From Citricoccus sp. K5 (GTDB taxonomy: Bacteria; Actinomycetota; Actinomycetes; Actinomycetales; Micrococcaceae), in contig NZ_LR732817.1 of assembly GCF_902506195.1 (NCBI RefSeq), forward strand, positions 2,426,245-2,490,244: a stretch of 64,000 nt of DNA, in the 5' to 3' direction. Shown here one piece after another: positions 1 through 7,945 of the stretch; within the stretch, counting starts at the first letter, position 1, and each line of letters opens with the position of its first letter. The position numbers and the translations under genes are program-made. The notes under the pieces were generated by a model. The model worked only from the letters and a program-made list of their open reading frames with translations. It did no database searches and was not told where the DNA came from.

Positions 1-642
1 AACACCATCGGACTCGTGCCGGGGAACATCACCGGCACCTGGGGGTACCGACACGAGCTCGTGGGTCAGCGCGGCCTCGTCATCGGCGTCGCCGTGACCA
101 CCGCCGTCGGCGCGGTGGGCGGGGCGCTGCTGCTCCTCTCCCTGCCCTCGGAGGCCTTCTCTCTGCTGGCACCCTGGCTGATCCTGCTCGCCGCCACCCT
201 GGTCGGCGCCCAGCCCATCATCTCCGGGGCGTTGCGGCGGCGGGCGCGGCGCCGTGGGGATGCGCCCCGCGGCACCAGCGCCCGCCTACCGGCGCCCCTG
301 GCCTGGGTGTCAGCGGCCATCGGCGTCTACGGCGGCTACTTCGGGGCAGGCCAGGGAGTCATGCTCGTGGCCTGCCTCGCCCTGGGACTGGAGCAACGGC
401 TCCAGACCGTCAACGCCCTGAAGAACGTGGCCGTGCTGGCGGCCAACGTCGTGGCAGCCCTGATCTTCGTGTGGATCGCCCCCGTCGACTGGGCCGCCGT
501 CGGCCTCCTGGCAATCGGATCCATGGTCGGGGGCTGGCTCGGCGCCCTCATCGGGCGACGACTGCCCGGACCGGTCTTCCGGGTCCTCGTGGTCCTCTTC
601 GGCTACGTCGTCGCCCTCCGGCTCCTGCTGGACACGGCCTAG
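1..642 (+). CDS. TauE/SafE family sulfite/anion exporter, 5' end outside window
   Basis: The reading frame is open from base 1 (N-T-I-G-L-V-P-G-N-I-T-G-T-W-G-Y), so the true start lies left of the window and 213 codons are visible. The Gly-rich N-terminal segment, repeated hydrophobic helices and the second half G-x-Y-G-G-Y-F-G-A-G-Q-G are typical of the TauE/SafE (DUF81) family, integral membrane permeases that export sulfite or organosulfur anions. An Arg-rich cytoplasmic loop near residues 75-90 separates two helical bundles. The stop overlaps the metB stop by 4 bp in convergent orientation. Proximity to sulfur amino acid genes is compatible with sulfur-anion export, but the substrate cannot be read from sequence. 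Confidence 0.85.
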   Translation, partial: NTIGLVPGNITGTWGYRHELVGQRGLVIGVAVTTAVGAVGGALLLLSLPSEAFSLLAPWLILLAATLVGAQPIISGALRRRARRRGDAPRGTSARLPAPLAWVSAAIGVYGGYFGAGQGVMLVACLALGLEQRLQTVNALKNVAVLAANVVAALIFVWIAPVDWAAVGLLAIGSMVGGWLGALIGRRLPGPVFRVLVVLFGYVVALRLLLDTA

Positions 643-1826
643 AGCGAGGCGATGGCGCGGTCCAGGTCGTCGATGAGGTCGGCCACGTCCTCGATGCCCA
701 CGGACAGGCGCACCAGATTGTCCGGCACCGCGAGCTCCGTGCCGGCCACGGAGGCGTGGGTCATCTCGGCCGGGTAATTCATCAGCGACTCGATCCCGCC
801 CAGGGACTCCGCCAGCTGGAACAGCCGGGTGGTCTCGGCGACCTGCTTGGCGGCCGCCGCCCCGCCGGTGAACTGCACCGAGACCATGCCGCCATAGCCT
901 CGCATCTGGCGGGAGGCGAGCTCATGGCCCGGGTGGTCGGACAGGCCCGGGTACAGCACCCGTTCCACGCCGGGGACACCCTGCAGGTGCTGGGCGATCG
1001 TGGCGGCGTTCGCATTGTGGCGGTCCATGCGCACCCCGAGCGTCTTGAGCCCCCGGGTGGTCAGATAGGCGTCCAGCGGCCCGTTGACGGCGCCGGCGGC
1101 GAACTGCTGGAACTTCACCTTCTCGGCCAGTTCCGGGTCGTTGACCACCACGGCACCGCCGATCACATCGGAGTGCCCGCCGATGTACTTGGTCGTGGAA
1201 TGGACCACGACGTCGGCGCCCAGTTCCAGCGGCAGCTGCAGGTACGGCGTCGCGAAGGTGTTGTCCACCACCAGCAGCGCCCCGGCAGCGTGCGCCGCCC
1301 CCGCCAGTGCGGCGATGTCCGAGACCTTCATCATCGGGTTGGACGGCGTCTCCAGCCACAGGATCCGGGCACCGGAGGCGTCGGTGCTCGCCAGTGCCTG
1401 TTCCACAGCGGAGACGTCTGCCATGTCCACCACGGTGTGGGTGACGCCCCAGGGGCCCAGGATCTTGTTGATCAGGCGGTAGGTGCCGCCGTAGACGTCG
1501 TTGCCCATGACGATGTGGGCGCCGGGGCCGGCCACGGCATGGATCAGGGCGTTCTCAGCGGCCAGGCCGGAGCCGAAGGTGAAGGCGCGGGCCCTGCCAT
1601 CCACGCCGCCTTCCAGGGCGGCCAGCTGCTCCTGGAGGGAGTCGCGGGTGGGGTTGGTGCCGCGGCCGTAGTCATAGCCGTGGCGCAGCTCGCCCACCTT
1701 CACGGGCGCGTAGGTGGTGGAGAGGTGCACGGGCGGGACCACCGCCCCGTAGACCTCCTCGTGGGCCTGGCCGGCGTGGATGGCGCGGGTGTTGAAGCCC
1801 TCGTAGCGGGGGGTCTCGTTGGTCAT
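639..1826 (-). CDS. metB: Cystathionine gamma-synthase / gamma-lyase type PLP enzyme
   Basis: 395 aa, the normal length for the Cys/Met-metabolism PLP family. It carries the N-terminal T-R-A-I-H-A-G and P-P-V-H-L-S-T-T-Y signatures, the YDYGRGTNPTR substrate/PLP segment, V-V-D-N-T-F-A-T-P-Y-L, and the PLP lysine in S-T-T-K-Y-I-G-G-H-S-D. The cytoplasmic enzyme either joins O-acyl-homoserine to cysteine or cleaves cystathionine. Sequence alone does not separate the two. It lies 11 bp downstream of cbs on the same strand, as in the mycobacterial cbs-metB arrangement, which favours reverse transsulfuration (homocysteine to cysteine). A clear Shine-Dalgarno (AAAGGA) precedes the ATG. Confidence 0.92.
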   Translation of the reverse strand: MTNETPRYEGFNTRAIHAGQAHEEVYGAVVPPVHLSTTYAPVKVGELRHGYDYGRGTNPTRDSLQEQLAALEGGVDGRARAFTFGSGLAAENALIHAVAGPGAHIVMGNDVYGGTYRLINKILGPWGVTHTVVDMADVSAVEQALASTDASGARILWLETPSNPMMKVSDIAALAGAAHAAGALLVVDNTFATPYLQLPLELGADVVVHSTTKYIGGHSDVIGGAVVVNDPELAEKVKFQQFAAGAVNGPLDAYLTTRGLKTLGVRMDRHNANAATIAQHLQGVPGVERVLYPGLSDHPGHELASRQMRGYGGMVSVQFTGGAAAAKQVAETTRLFQLAESLGGIESLMNYPAEMTHASVAGTELAVPDNLVRLSVGIEDVADLIDDLDRAIASL

Positions 1827-1837
1827 GTCCAGTCCTT

Positions 1838-3391
1838 TCAGCGGGCCACGCGGGCCAGCAGGTCGTGCAGGGTCACGATGCCGGTGACCACGCCGTGGTG
1901 GGTGGCCATCACGGCGGGGGCGGAGCGCAGAGCCTCGCGCACCGCGGAGAGCGGGGCGTTGACGTTGACCTTCGGCAGTGGGGCACCGACGTGGTCGAAC
2001 ACGGTGTCCGCGGCGGTCGCCCGCCCGGTGGCCAGCAGATCGGTGAGCGTGGCCACGTCCACGGCGCCCAGGATCTCGCCGACGCGCAGGTCCTCCCGGG
2101 GCGCGCCGACCACGGGCAGAGCGTCCACTCCGTAGCGGTTCATGGTGGAGATGGCCTCGGCCAGGGTGGCGTCCTTCGGGGCGGTGACCACGGACGGCAG
2201 GGCGCCGGGCAGCCAGGCGGACTTCTCCCGCAGGAGGTCGGCGACCGTCGCGTTCCAGGCCGCCGGAGCCGAAGACACCGCGGAGGGTGAGGAACCCGCG
2301 GTGCCCGAGGGGCCGGCGTCGTGCGCGGGTTGCAGGTCCACCGGCAACACCGACTCCGGTGTGGAGGCCTCGAAGCCCATCTCGTCCATCCAGCCCTCGT
2401 TGAAGATCTTGCCGAGGTAGCCGCGGCCGGAGTCCGGCAGGATGATGACCATCACGTCGTCCTCACCGAGGTCCTGCGCGGCCCGGAGGCCCGCGACGAC
2501 GGCCATGCCGGAGGATCCGCCCACGAGCAGGCCCTCCTCTGCGGCGAGGCGGCGGGTCATCTCGAAGGAGGCGGCGTCCTCCACGGCGAGGACCTCGTCC
2601 GGCACCGACTTGTCATAGTTGCCGGGCCACATGTCCTCCCCCACGCCCTCCACGGAGTAGGGCCGGCCGGTGCCGCCGGAGTAGACGGAACCGTCCGGAT
2701 CGGCCGCGATGACCTTGACGGGACCGGAGGCGCGGTCGGCGGAGACCTCCTTGAGGTAGCGGCCCGTGCCCGTGATGGTGCCGCCGGTGCCCGCACCGAT
2801 GACCACGTGGGTGAGCCGGCCGGCGGTGTCCCGCCAGATCTCCGGGCCAGTGGTCTCGTAGTGGGACTCCGGGGCGGAGGGGTTGAAGAACTGGTTGGGC
2901 TGGTAGGCGCCAGGGATGTCCCGCTCCAGGCGGTTGGCCACCCCGTAGTAGGACTCCTCGGACTCGGGGGCCACGGAGGACTTGGTGACCACCACCTCGG
3001 CACCGTAGGCCCTGAGGACATCCCGCTTCTCCTCGCCGACCTTGTCCGGGGTGACGAACACGGAGCGGTAGCCCTTGAGCTGGGCGACCATGGCCAGGCC
3101 CACGCCCGTGTTCCCGGAGGTCGGCTCCACCACGGTGCCACCGGCGGTGAGTCTGCCCTCGGACTCGGCGTTCTCGATCATCTTCAGCGCGATGCGGTCC
3201 TTCACCGAGCCGCCGGGGTTCAGGTACTCGGGCTTGACCAGGATGGTGGCCTTGAGCCCCTCGGTGACCCTGTTCAGCTTTACCAGCGGGGTGTTGCCGA
3301 TGAGGCCGAGGACATTCTCGGCGTAGGTCATGCCGTCCTGGTGGCCGGATGGGGTCTCTGGAGTGCCGGCGTTCTCGGGCTGCGCGTTCAT
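1838..3391 (-). CDS. cbs: Cystathionine beta-synthase with C-terminal CBS domain pair
   Basis: 517 aa. Residues about 25-340 are the fold-II PLP domain: I-G-N-T-P-L-V, PLP lysine in P-G-G-S-V-K-D-R, the S-G-N-T-G phosphate-binding loop, G-T-G-G-T-I-T-G and G-G-S-S-G. After an Ala/Ser/Pro linker, residues about 395-515 form two CBS motifs (R-Y-G-V-D-A-L-P-V-V; H-H-G-V-V-T-G-I-V). It condenses serine with homocysteine to cystathionine; the CBS pair is probably regulatory. The start at 3391 was chosen because TACCGT lies 7 nt upstream, as in other leaderless genes here. A Shine-Dalgarno-led ATG at 3331 just before T-Y-A-E-N-V is the alternative. First gene of an operon with metB. Confidence 0.93.
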   Translation of the reverse strand: MNAQPENAGTPETPSGHQDGMTYAENVLGLIGNTPLVKLNRVTEGLKATILVKPEYLNPGGSVKDRIALKMIENAESEGRLTAGGTVVEPTSGNTGVGLAMVAQLKGYRSVFVTPDKVGEEKRDVLRAYGAEVVVTKSSVAPESEESYYGVANRLERDIPGAYQPNQFFNPSAPESHYETTGPEIWRDTAGRLTHVVIGAGTGGTITGTGRYLKEVSADRASGPVKVIAADPDGSVYSGGTGRPYSVEGVGEDMWPGNYDKSVPDEVLAVEDAASFEMTRRLAAEEGLLVGGSSGMAVVAGLRAAQDLGEDDVMVIILPDSGRGYLGKIFNEGWMDEMGFEASTPESVLPVDLQPAHDAGPSGTAGSSPSAVSSAPAAWNATVADLLREKSAWLPGALPSVVTAPKDATLAEAISTMNRYGVDALPVVGAPREDLRVGEILGAVDVATLTDLLATGRATAADTVFDHVGAPLPKVNVNAPLSAVREALRSAPAVMATHHGVVTGIVTLHDLLARVAR

Positions 3392-3398
3392 GGGCTCA

Positions 3399-3404
3399 AC
3401 GGTA
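3399..3404 (-). promoter_or_regulatory. Putative -10 box (TACCGT), leaderless cbs-metB promoter
   Basis: TANNNT hexamer 7 nt upstream of the ATG at 3391, matching the spacing seen before many other starts in the window. No convincing -35 box is visible. Confidence 0.4.
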
Positions 3405-3472
3405 CCGCCGGGGCCGCCTCGAGCGGCAAGAGCATGAATCCGCATGACCACTCGACGCGGGACAATGGCAGG

Positions 3473-4459
3473 GTGTTAGGTTCCCTGCCCACCCCGGACG
3501 CCACCATGGTCTTGGAGCCCGGCGTCCCCGTGGACGTGCGCCTGACCCTGGGCGTCCTGCAGCGCGGACATGCCGATCCCACCGTGCAGTCCCGCCCCGA
3601 TGGCGTCTGGCTCTGCTACCGCGTACCGGGCTCGGGTGATCCGGTGACGGTGCTCGTCCGGCCGGCGCCCTCGGCGCTGGTCCCGGGTCCGGTCCCAGTG
3701 CTCGCGTGGGGCCCTGGAGCCCCGGCCGCGGTGGCGGACGCACACCGGCTGCTGGGGCTCGACGACGACTGGTCGGCCTTCGATGCGCTCCTCGCCCCGC
3801 GCTCAGCAGGGGTCTCGGGGGCAGCCGCTCTTCCGCATGCGGTGGCACAGGCCCGCCGTGCGAACCCCGGGCTGCGGCTGCCGGCCACCGGGAGGATGGT
3901 GGACCAGCTGCTGACCGTGGTCCTGGAGCAGAAGGTCACCCATGACCAGGCCCGGTCCGGGTGGCGCTGGCTGGTGCGGGGCTTCGGCGAGGCGGCCCCG
4001 GCTCCGGCGCCACCGGGCATGTTGTTGCCGCCGACCGCCCACGCCGTCCGGCGCATCCCCAGTTGGGCGTGGCACGCCGGCTGGGTCCAGCCCGCACAGT
4101 CGAGGGCGATGCTGCGGGTGGCCGAGCGGGCGAGCGCCCTGGAACGGCTGGCCGGCCAACCCGCGGGAGTCGCCGCCGAGACGTTGACCACCGTACCGGG
4201 GATCGGCGTCTGGACGGCCGCGGAGACCGTCCAGCGGACCCATGGGGCCCCGGACACGGTGGCCGTGGGTGACTACCACCTGGCCCATCATGTGGGCGAG
4301 GCGCTGACCGGCCGGCGCACGGATGATGCCGGGATGCTGCGGCTGCTGGAGCCGTGGGCCGGCCACCGGCAGCGCGTGGTCCGGCTCGTCGGCCTGTCCG
4401 GCATCCGGTTCCGCCGGTTCGGTCCGCGGCTGGCACCGGCGGACCACCGGCGGCGATAG
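3473..4459 (+). CDS. HhH-GPD DNA glycosylase (AlkA / 3-methyladenine glycosylase family)
   Basis: 328 aa. The C-terminal half contains the helix-hairpin-helix and GPD signature: T-V-P-G-I-G-V-W-T-A-A-E-T followed by A-V-G-D-Y-H-L, whose Asp is the expected catalytic residue. The segment G-R-M-V-D-Q-L-L-T-V-V-L-E-Q-K-V-T is the usual first helix of the glycosylase core. It should excise alkylated bases in the cytoplasm. The N-terminal 110 residues are less conserved. The GTG at 3473 is preferred (AT-rich hexamer GACAAT 6 nt upstream); ATGs at 3434 and 3506 are in frame. It diverges from cbs. Confidence 0.82.
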   Translation: MLGSLPTPDATMVLEPGVPVDVRLTLGVLQRGHADPTVQSRPDGVWLCYRVPGSGDPVTVLVRPAPSALVPGPVPVLAWGPGAPAAVADAHRLLGLDDDWSAFDALLAPRSAGVSGAAALPHAVAQARRANPGLRLPATGRMVDQLLTVVLEQKVTHDQARSGWRWLVRGFGEAAPAPAPPGMLLPPTAHAVRRIPSWAWHAGWVQPAQSRAMLRVAERASALERLAGQPAGVAAETLTTVPGIGVWTAAETVQRTHGAPDTVAVGDYHLAHHVGEALTGRRTDDAGMLRLLEPWAGHRQRVVRLVGLSGIRFRRFGPRLAPADHRRR

Positions 4460-4846
4460 TCAGTTCTGATCGGTGTTCTGGTCGGGATTCTGGTTCTGGG
4501 CGACCTTCTCCCGGACCTCGTCCATGTCCAGTCCCTTGACTGCCGTGACGAGCTCCTGCAGCTGGGTGGCGTTGACGGCGCCGGGCTGGGCGTAGACCAG
4601 GACCTTGTCCCGGAATGCCATGAGGGTCGGGATCGAGGTGATGTTCGCGGCGGCGGCGAGGCCCCGCTCGGCCTCGGTGTCGACCTTGCCGAACACGATG
4701 TCCGGGTGCTCGCCGGACACCTGCTCGTAGACCGGGGCGAATTGCTTGCAGGGTCCGCACCAGCCGGCCCAGAAGTCGACGAAGACGATGTCATTCTCGG
4801 TGATGGTCTGTTCGAATCCGGCTTCGGTGATCTCGGTGGTTGCCAT
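4460..4846 (-). CDS. trxA: Thioredoxin
   Basis: 128 aa cytoplasmic disulfide reductase. The redox motif W-C-G-P-C lies near residue 30 within F-V-D-F-W-A-G-W, and the conserved cis-proline loop reads S-I-P-T-L-M. After the standard fold (to about residue 105) there is an acidic/Asn-Gln tail ending N-Q-N-P-D-Q-N-T-D-Q-N, unusual for a thioredoxin. The ATG at 4846 has GGAAGG just upstream and also a TAGGGT box 7 nt away. The stop is directly adjacent to the convergent glycosylase stop. No thioredoxin reductase gene is nearby. Confidence 0.93.
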   Translation of the reverse strand: MATTEITEAGFEQTITENDIVFVDFWAGWCGPCKQFAPVYEQVSGEHPDIVFGKVDTEAERGLAAAANITSIPTLMAFRDKVLVYAQPGAVNATQLQELVTAVKGLDMDEVREKVAQNQNPDQNTDQN

Positions 4847-4853
4847 GCCTTCC

Positions 4854-4859
4854 ACCCTA
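4854..4859 (-). promoter_or_regulatory. Putative -10 box (TAGGGT) of thioredoxin gene
   Basis: TANNNT hexamer 7 nt before the thioredoxin ATG, fitting the leaderless pattern of this genome. GGAAGG lies in the spacer, so a short leader is also possible. Confidence 0.4.
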
Positions 4860-5050
4860 ACGGCCGACGGCCGGGCCGCGGGAGCCGGATCCACAGACGA
4901 CGGATCACTCCTCCACAGCGTCCGACTGCCTCGCGCGTTGCCCACGGTTGGCCCCCGGGCCCCTGATGCGGGGCCGGCCGGCTTCCTAGCGTCGGATCAT
5001 CCGGTCAGCAGAAGACCTGCCCATTGGACCGACCAGCCGAGGAGAACCCG

Positions 5051-5548
5051 ATGTCACACGACGTCCCGCAGCAACCGCGCCGTTCCGAACGGCGCCCATC
5101 CCCACAACGGCCGAGATCGGCGCCCCACCCCAAACACGGCCCGTCCGGCCCGGGGCGCATGGCGCCCGGCCGGCGTACGACCGTCATGGTGGTGGTGGAC
5201 CGAGAGGAGCCGGAGCACGCCCTGCGCGAGTCCATGGAGTGGGTGCAGGCGTTCGAGCGGGACTGCGGGCTGGTCCTGGACACGGATGCCACGGAGCTCT
5301 ACGGGGTGGCACTGGCGGCGGACCTCAAGGACTCACTCCAGCCGCCCCGGGACGGTTCCGTGGCCGACTATCTCGATTTCATCTGCGTGGACGGCCGCTG
5401 GTTGAATCCTGGTGACTGCCCGGTTGCCCCACCCGATTCGAACGAGGCCCCGGCCTGGGCGTGGGCTTACTACGAGTCCGTCATGGGGGCCCCGGATCAC
5501 GCCTATTGCACCATCTGGGACCTGATGCCCCTGCCCATGGCGGCGTGA
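5051..5548 (+). CDS. Conserved hypothetical protein, 165 aa
   Basis: I do not recognise a family. Residues 1-40 are Pro/Arg/Ser-rich and probably disordered. From T-V-M-V-V-V-D-R-E-E-P it becomes a soluble mixed alpha/beta protein with three Trp-rich stretches (S-M-E-W-V-Q; C-V-D-G-R-W-L-N-P-G-D-C; A-W-A-W-A-Y-Y-E-S-V). There is no signal peptide or membrane helix. The ATG at 5051 was chosen because GAGGAGAA precedes it at good spacing. Codon use matches its neighbours, so it looks like a real gene. No functional context. Confidence 0.7.
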   Translation: MSHDVPQQPRRSERRPSPQRPRSAPHPKHGPSGPGRMAPGRRTTVMVVVDREEPEHALRESMEWVQAFERDCGLVLDTDATELYGVALAADLKDSLQPPRDGSVADYLDFICVDGRWLNPGDCPVAPPDSNEAPAWAWAYYESVMGAPDHAYCTIWDLMPLPMAA

Positions 5549-5554
5549 GTCACA

Positions 5555-5575
5555 CTGAGGCGGAATAATCCTCAG
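5555..5575. terminator. Weak hairpin between two + genes
   Basis: CTGAGG and CCTCAG form a 6-bp stem with a 9-nt loop and no T-tract, located after the 165-aa gene and before the oxidoreductase. It may be only a weak terminator or a chance palindrome. Confidence 0.25.
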
Positions 5576-5596
5576 GGAGATCCGGTTGCGCGAGTT

Positions 5597-6529
5597 ATGC
5601 GAGCCATTGGAATCCATGAACCAGGAACACCGGACGCCCTGCAGGTCGTTGACCTGCACCAACCTGCCGTTGCGGAGGGAGAGGTACGGATCCGCGTCCA
5701 TGCGGCCGCCGTCAATCCGACGGACACCCTGCTCCGATCCGGACAACGGGACCTGTCCGGGCAGCCTCGACCCCTGGTCCCCGGAATGGATGTCGCCGGG
5801 GTACTGGAGGAGATCGGGCCCGGCACCGAGACCCCGCTCCGCGTGGGTGACGCGGTCATGGCGATCGTCGTGCCGCGCGGCACCCACGGCGCCTACGCGG
5901 AACAGGTGGTCGTGCCCGCCGAGTCCGTGGCCGCCGCTCCACGGGACACCAGCCACCTGGAGGCCAGCACCCTGCCCATGAACGGGCTCACCGCACGGTT
6001 GGCCTTGGACACCCTCGATCTGCCGTCCGGCAGCGTCATCGCCGTCACCGGGGCGGCGGGTGCCATGGGCGGATACGCGGTCCAACTGGCGAAGGCGGAC
6101 GGGCTGACCGTCGTCGCCGATGCCGCCGAGAAGGACCAGGAGCTGGTCGCCAGCCTGGGGGCCGACGTCGTGCTGTCCCGCGGCGATGGATTCGCCGGCC
6201 GCGTTCGTGAGCGGTACCCCGACGGCGTGGACGGAGCCGTCGACGGAGCGATGCTGCACGCCGCCGTCGCCCCCGCCGTCCGGGATGATGGCACCGTCAT
6301 CACCATCCGGGGCTACGACGAGCCGGGCGAACGCGGTGTCAGGTTCCAGCCGATCCTGGTCGCGGACTATGCCCGGGAACAGCAGAAGCTGGACACGCTC
6401 AGGCAACAGGTGGAGGACGGCCTGGTGAGCCTGCGGGTGGCCGCGTCCCTGCCGAAGGAACAGGCCCCGGAGGCCCATCGACGGCTGGAGGCCGGCGGCG
6501 TCCGTGGGCGACTGGTACTGAGCTTCTGA
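5597..6529 (+). CDS. Zinc-less NADP-dependent quinone oxidoreductase (MDR superfamily)
   Basis: 310 aa, typical for the quinone-oxidoreductase branch of medium-chain dehydrogenases. The N-terminal GroES-like domain shows V-H-A-A-A-V-N-P-T-D and P-L-V-P-G-M-D-V-A-G-V. The Rossmann domain has V-T-G-A-A-G-A-M-G-G-Y-A-V-Q-L-A (residues about 150-165) followed by S-L-G-A-D-V-V-L. The zinc-binding cysteines are absent. Expected role: NADPH-dependent reduction of quinones or enones in the cytoplasm. It ends just before a strong terminator. Confidence 0.87.
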   Translation: MRAIGIHEPGTPDALQVVDLHQPAVAEGEVRIRVHAAAVNPTDTLLRSGQRDLSGQPRPLVPGMDVAGVLEEIGPGTETPLRVGDAVMAIVVPRGTHGAYAEQVVVPAESVAAAPRDTSHLEASTLPMNGLTARLALDTLDLPSGSVIAVTGAAGAMGGYAVQLAKADGLTVVADAAEKDQELVASLGADVVLSRGDGFAGRVRERYPDGVDGAVDGAMLHAAVAPAVRDDGTVITIRGYDEPGERGVRFQPILVADYAREQQKLDTLRQQVEDGLVSLRVAASLPKEQAPEAHRRLEAGGVRGRLVLSF

Positions 6530-6545
6530 AGATCCCGGAAACGAG

Positions 6546-6579
6546 AAAACCGCGGGAGTCTGGTGACTCCCGCGGTTTT
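6546..6579. terminator. Bidirectional rho-independent terminator, 15-bp perfect stem
   Basis: Arms at 6546-6560 and 6565-6579 are perfectly complementary around a TGGT loop. The stem starts with AAAA and ends with TTTT, so it can act both for the oxidoreductase (+) and for tRNA-Tyr (-). Confidence 0.9.
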
Positions 6580-6587
6580 CCGCGGTG

Positions 6588-6669
6588 TGGCAGATACTGG
6601 ATTCGAACCAGTGAAGGCAATGCCAGCTGATTTACAGTCAGCCCCCTTTGGCCGCTCGGGTAATCTGCC
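6588..6669 (-). tRNA. tRNA-Tyr (anticodon GTA)
   Basis: 82 nt, class II tRNA with a long variable arm. The acceptor pairs GGCAGAT with ATCTGCC, the anticodon stem-loop is CTGACTGTAAATCAG with GTA at its centre, and the T-arm has GGTTCGAATCC. The discriminator is A and the CCA end is not encoded (the next bases read CAC). It is transcribed leftward into the 15-bp terminator. Confidence 0.96.
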
Positions 6670-6909
6670 GCGGCCCCTCCCGTACGAAAGTGGTCTGAAC
6701 CAGTCCGTTCGGTCGGCGACAACTCACTTTACCGGAGCTGGGCCAGGATTTCGAATCGGCGCTTTCGTCCCACCGTCATGTCCGCTCTCGCCCGGGCACC
6801 GGCCCGGTATGCCACGGCACCCGGGCCCACCGGTAGGCTGTCCGCGAGGAACGTCCCACCCAAGTCCACCGCCCTCTCATCGCGGCGGACACAACAGTGA
6901 AGAGGAGCC

Positions 6910-7398
6910 ATGGCCAGCGATTCGACGTTTGATGTGGTCAGCAAGGTCGACAAGCAGGAGATCAGCAATGCCCTGAACCAGGCCCAGAAGGAGATAGCCC
7001 AGCGCTATGACTTCAAGGGCGTGGGCGCGGAGGTCGATTTCAGCGGCGAGTCCATCCTGATGAAGGCCGCCTCCGAGGAGCGCGTCAAGGCCGTCCTGGA
7101 CGTCTTCCAGTCCAAGCTGGTCAAGCGCGGCATCTCCCTGAAATCCCTGGAGGCCGGCGAACCCTACGCCTCGGGCAAGGAGTACCGCATGGAGGCGACC
7201 ATCAAGGAGGGCATCGACCAGCCCACCGCCAAGAAGATCACCAAGCTGATCCGCGATGAGGGCCCGAAATCCGTCAAGGCCGCCATCCAGGGCGACGAGC
7301 TCCGCGTCTCCTCCAAGTCCCGCGACGACCTGCAGGCCACCATGGCCATGCTCAAGGACTTCGAGGACGCCGACCTGCAGTTCATCAACTTCCGCTGA
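6910..7398 (+). CDS. yajQ: YajQ family nucleotide-binding protein
   Basis: 162 aa, the exact family length. It starts with S-T-F-D-V-V-S-K-V-D and contains the duplicated ferredoxin-like domains with R-Y-D-F-K-G near residue 35 and D-D-L-Q-A-T-M-A-M-L-K near the C-terminus, all YajQ hallmarks. Family members bind RNA/nucleotides, and one Xanthomonas homologue binds cyclic di-GMP. The role in actinobacteria is not settled. A good Shine-Dalgarno (AGAGGAG) precedes the ATG. It is soluble and cytoplasmic, with a small gene of unknown function 28 bp downstream. Confidence 0.95.
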   Translation: MASDSTFDVVSKVDKQEISNALNQAQKEIAQRYDFKGVGAEVDFSGESILMKAASEERVKAVLDVFQSKLVKRGISLKSLEAGEPYASGKEYRMEATIKEGIDQPTAKKITKLIRDEGPKSVKAAIQGDELRVSSKSRDDLQATMAMLKDFEDADLQFINFR

Positions 7399-7426
7399 GA
7401 AGCCCGCTCGACCGACCGAGGACACC

Positions 7427-7915
7427 ATGCTCTACCTGATCACCCCCGACGGCTTCGTCAGCACCCTGCAGGCATCCCTCGGCGACGTGCTCGTGGACGC
7501 CCGCCGTGGCCGACCCCTGGCCCGGCAGGCCTGGGTGGCACAGGACCCCGGCCTGGCGGGCGTCTCCGCGGAGACCGTCCTGGCCGTGGCCCTGCGCCAC
7601 GGCCTGGACGGGGGCATCGGCCTCGTCGTGCACGGCGGCTTCATCGACCAGGTCCTGGAACCCGAGCGATTGCGGGCCGTGGAACGAAACCAGAACCGTA
7701 TCGCGGCGCAATTGGCCGCGATCGCGCCGGAACCGCGCTTTGAGGACCGCGACTGGCACCGCCAGCAGCGGTCCATCGCCGAGGAGGCACGGCAGGCGGC
7801 CGGCGGTTCGATCCGTCAGGCCGAGAAGACGGCCGACGAGGTGCTGTCCGCCTCAGTGAAGGACCATCTGGCTCGCGCCTGGGAACGCGCTGGCGGGCTC
7901 CTGCCCACATCCTGA
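7427..7915 (+). CDS. Hypothetical protein, 162 aa, downstream of yajQ
   Basis: No family recognised. It begins M-L-Y-L-I-T-P-D-G-F-V-S, has a hydrophobic central segment too broken by glycines to be a clear membrane helix (residues about 45-65), and then a charged Arg/Gln/Glu-rich helical half (residues about 75-150) that may form a coiled coil. The ATG at 7427 follows GAGGACACC. It is probably cotranscribed with yajQ. Codon bias is typical of the genome. It ends 30 bp before the convergent htpX stop. Confidence 0.6.
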   Translation: MLYLITPDGFVSTLQASLGDVLVDARRGRPLARQAWVAQDPGLAGVSAETVLAVALRHGLDGGIGLVVHGGFIDQVLEPERLRAVERNQNRIAAQLAAIAPEPRFEDRDWHRQQRSIAEEARQAAGGSIRQAEKTADEVLSASVKDHLARAWERAGGLLPTS

Positions 7916-7945
7916 GGCGGGCTGGCGGCCTGCCACGTCAAGCGG

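Noticed and set aside
1827-1837. Riboswitch or SAM leader before metB
   Set aside because: Only 11 bp separate cbs and metB, and cbs itself appears leaderless, so there is no room for an RNA element.
471-3400. Long open frames on the + strand opposite metB and cbs
   Set aside because: They are antisense frames kept open by high GC; composition is His/Gly/Arg/Val-rich with no family motif, while the minus strand encodes clear enzymes.
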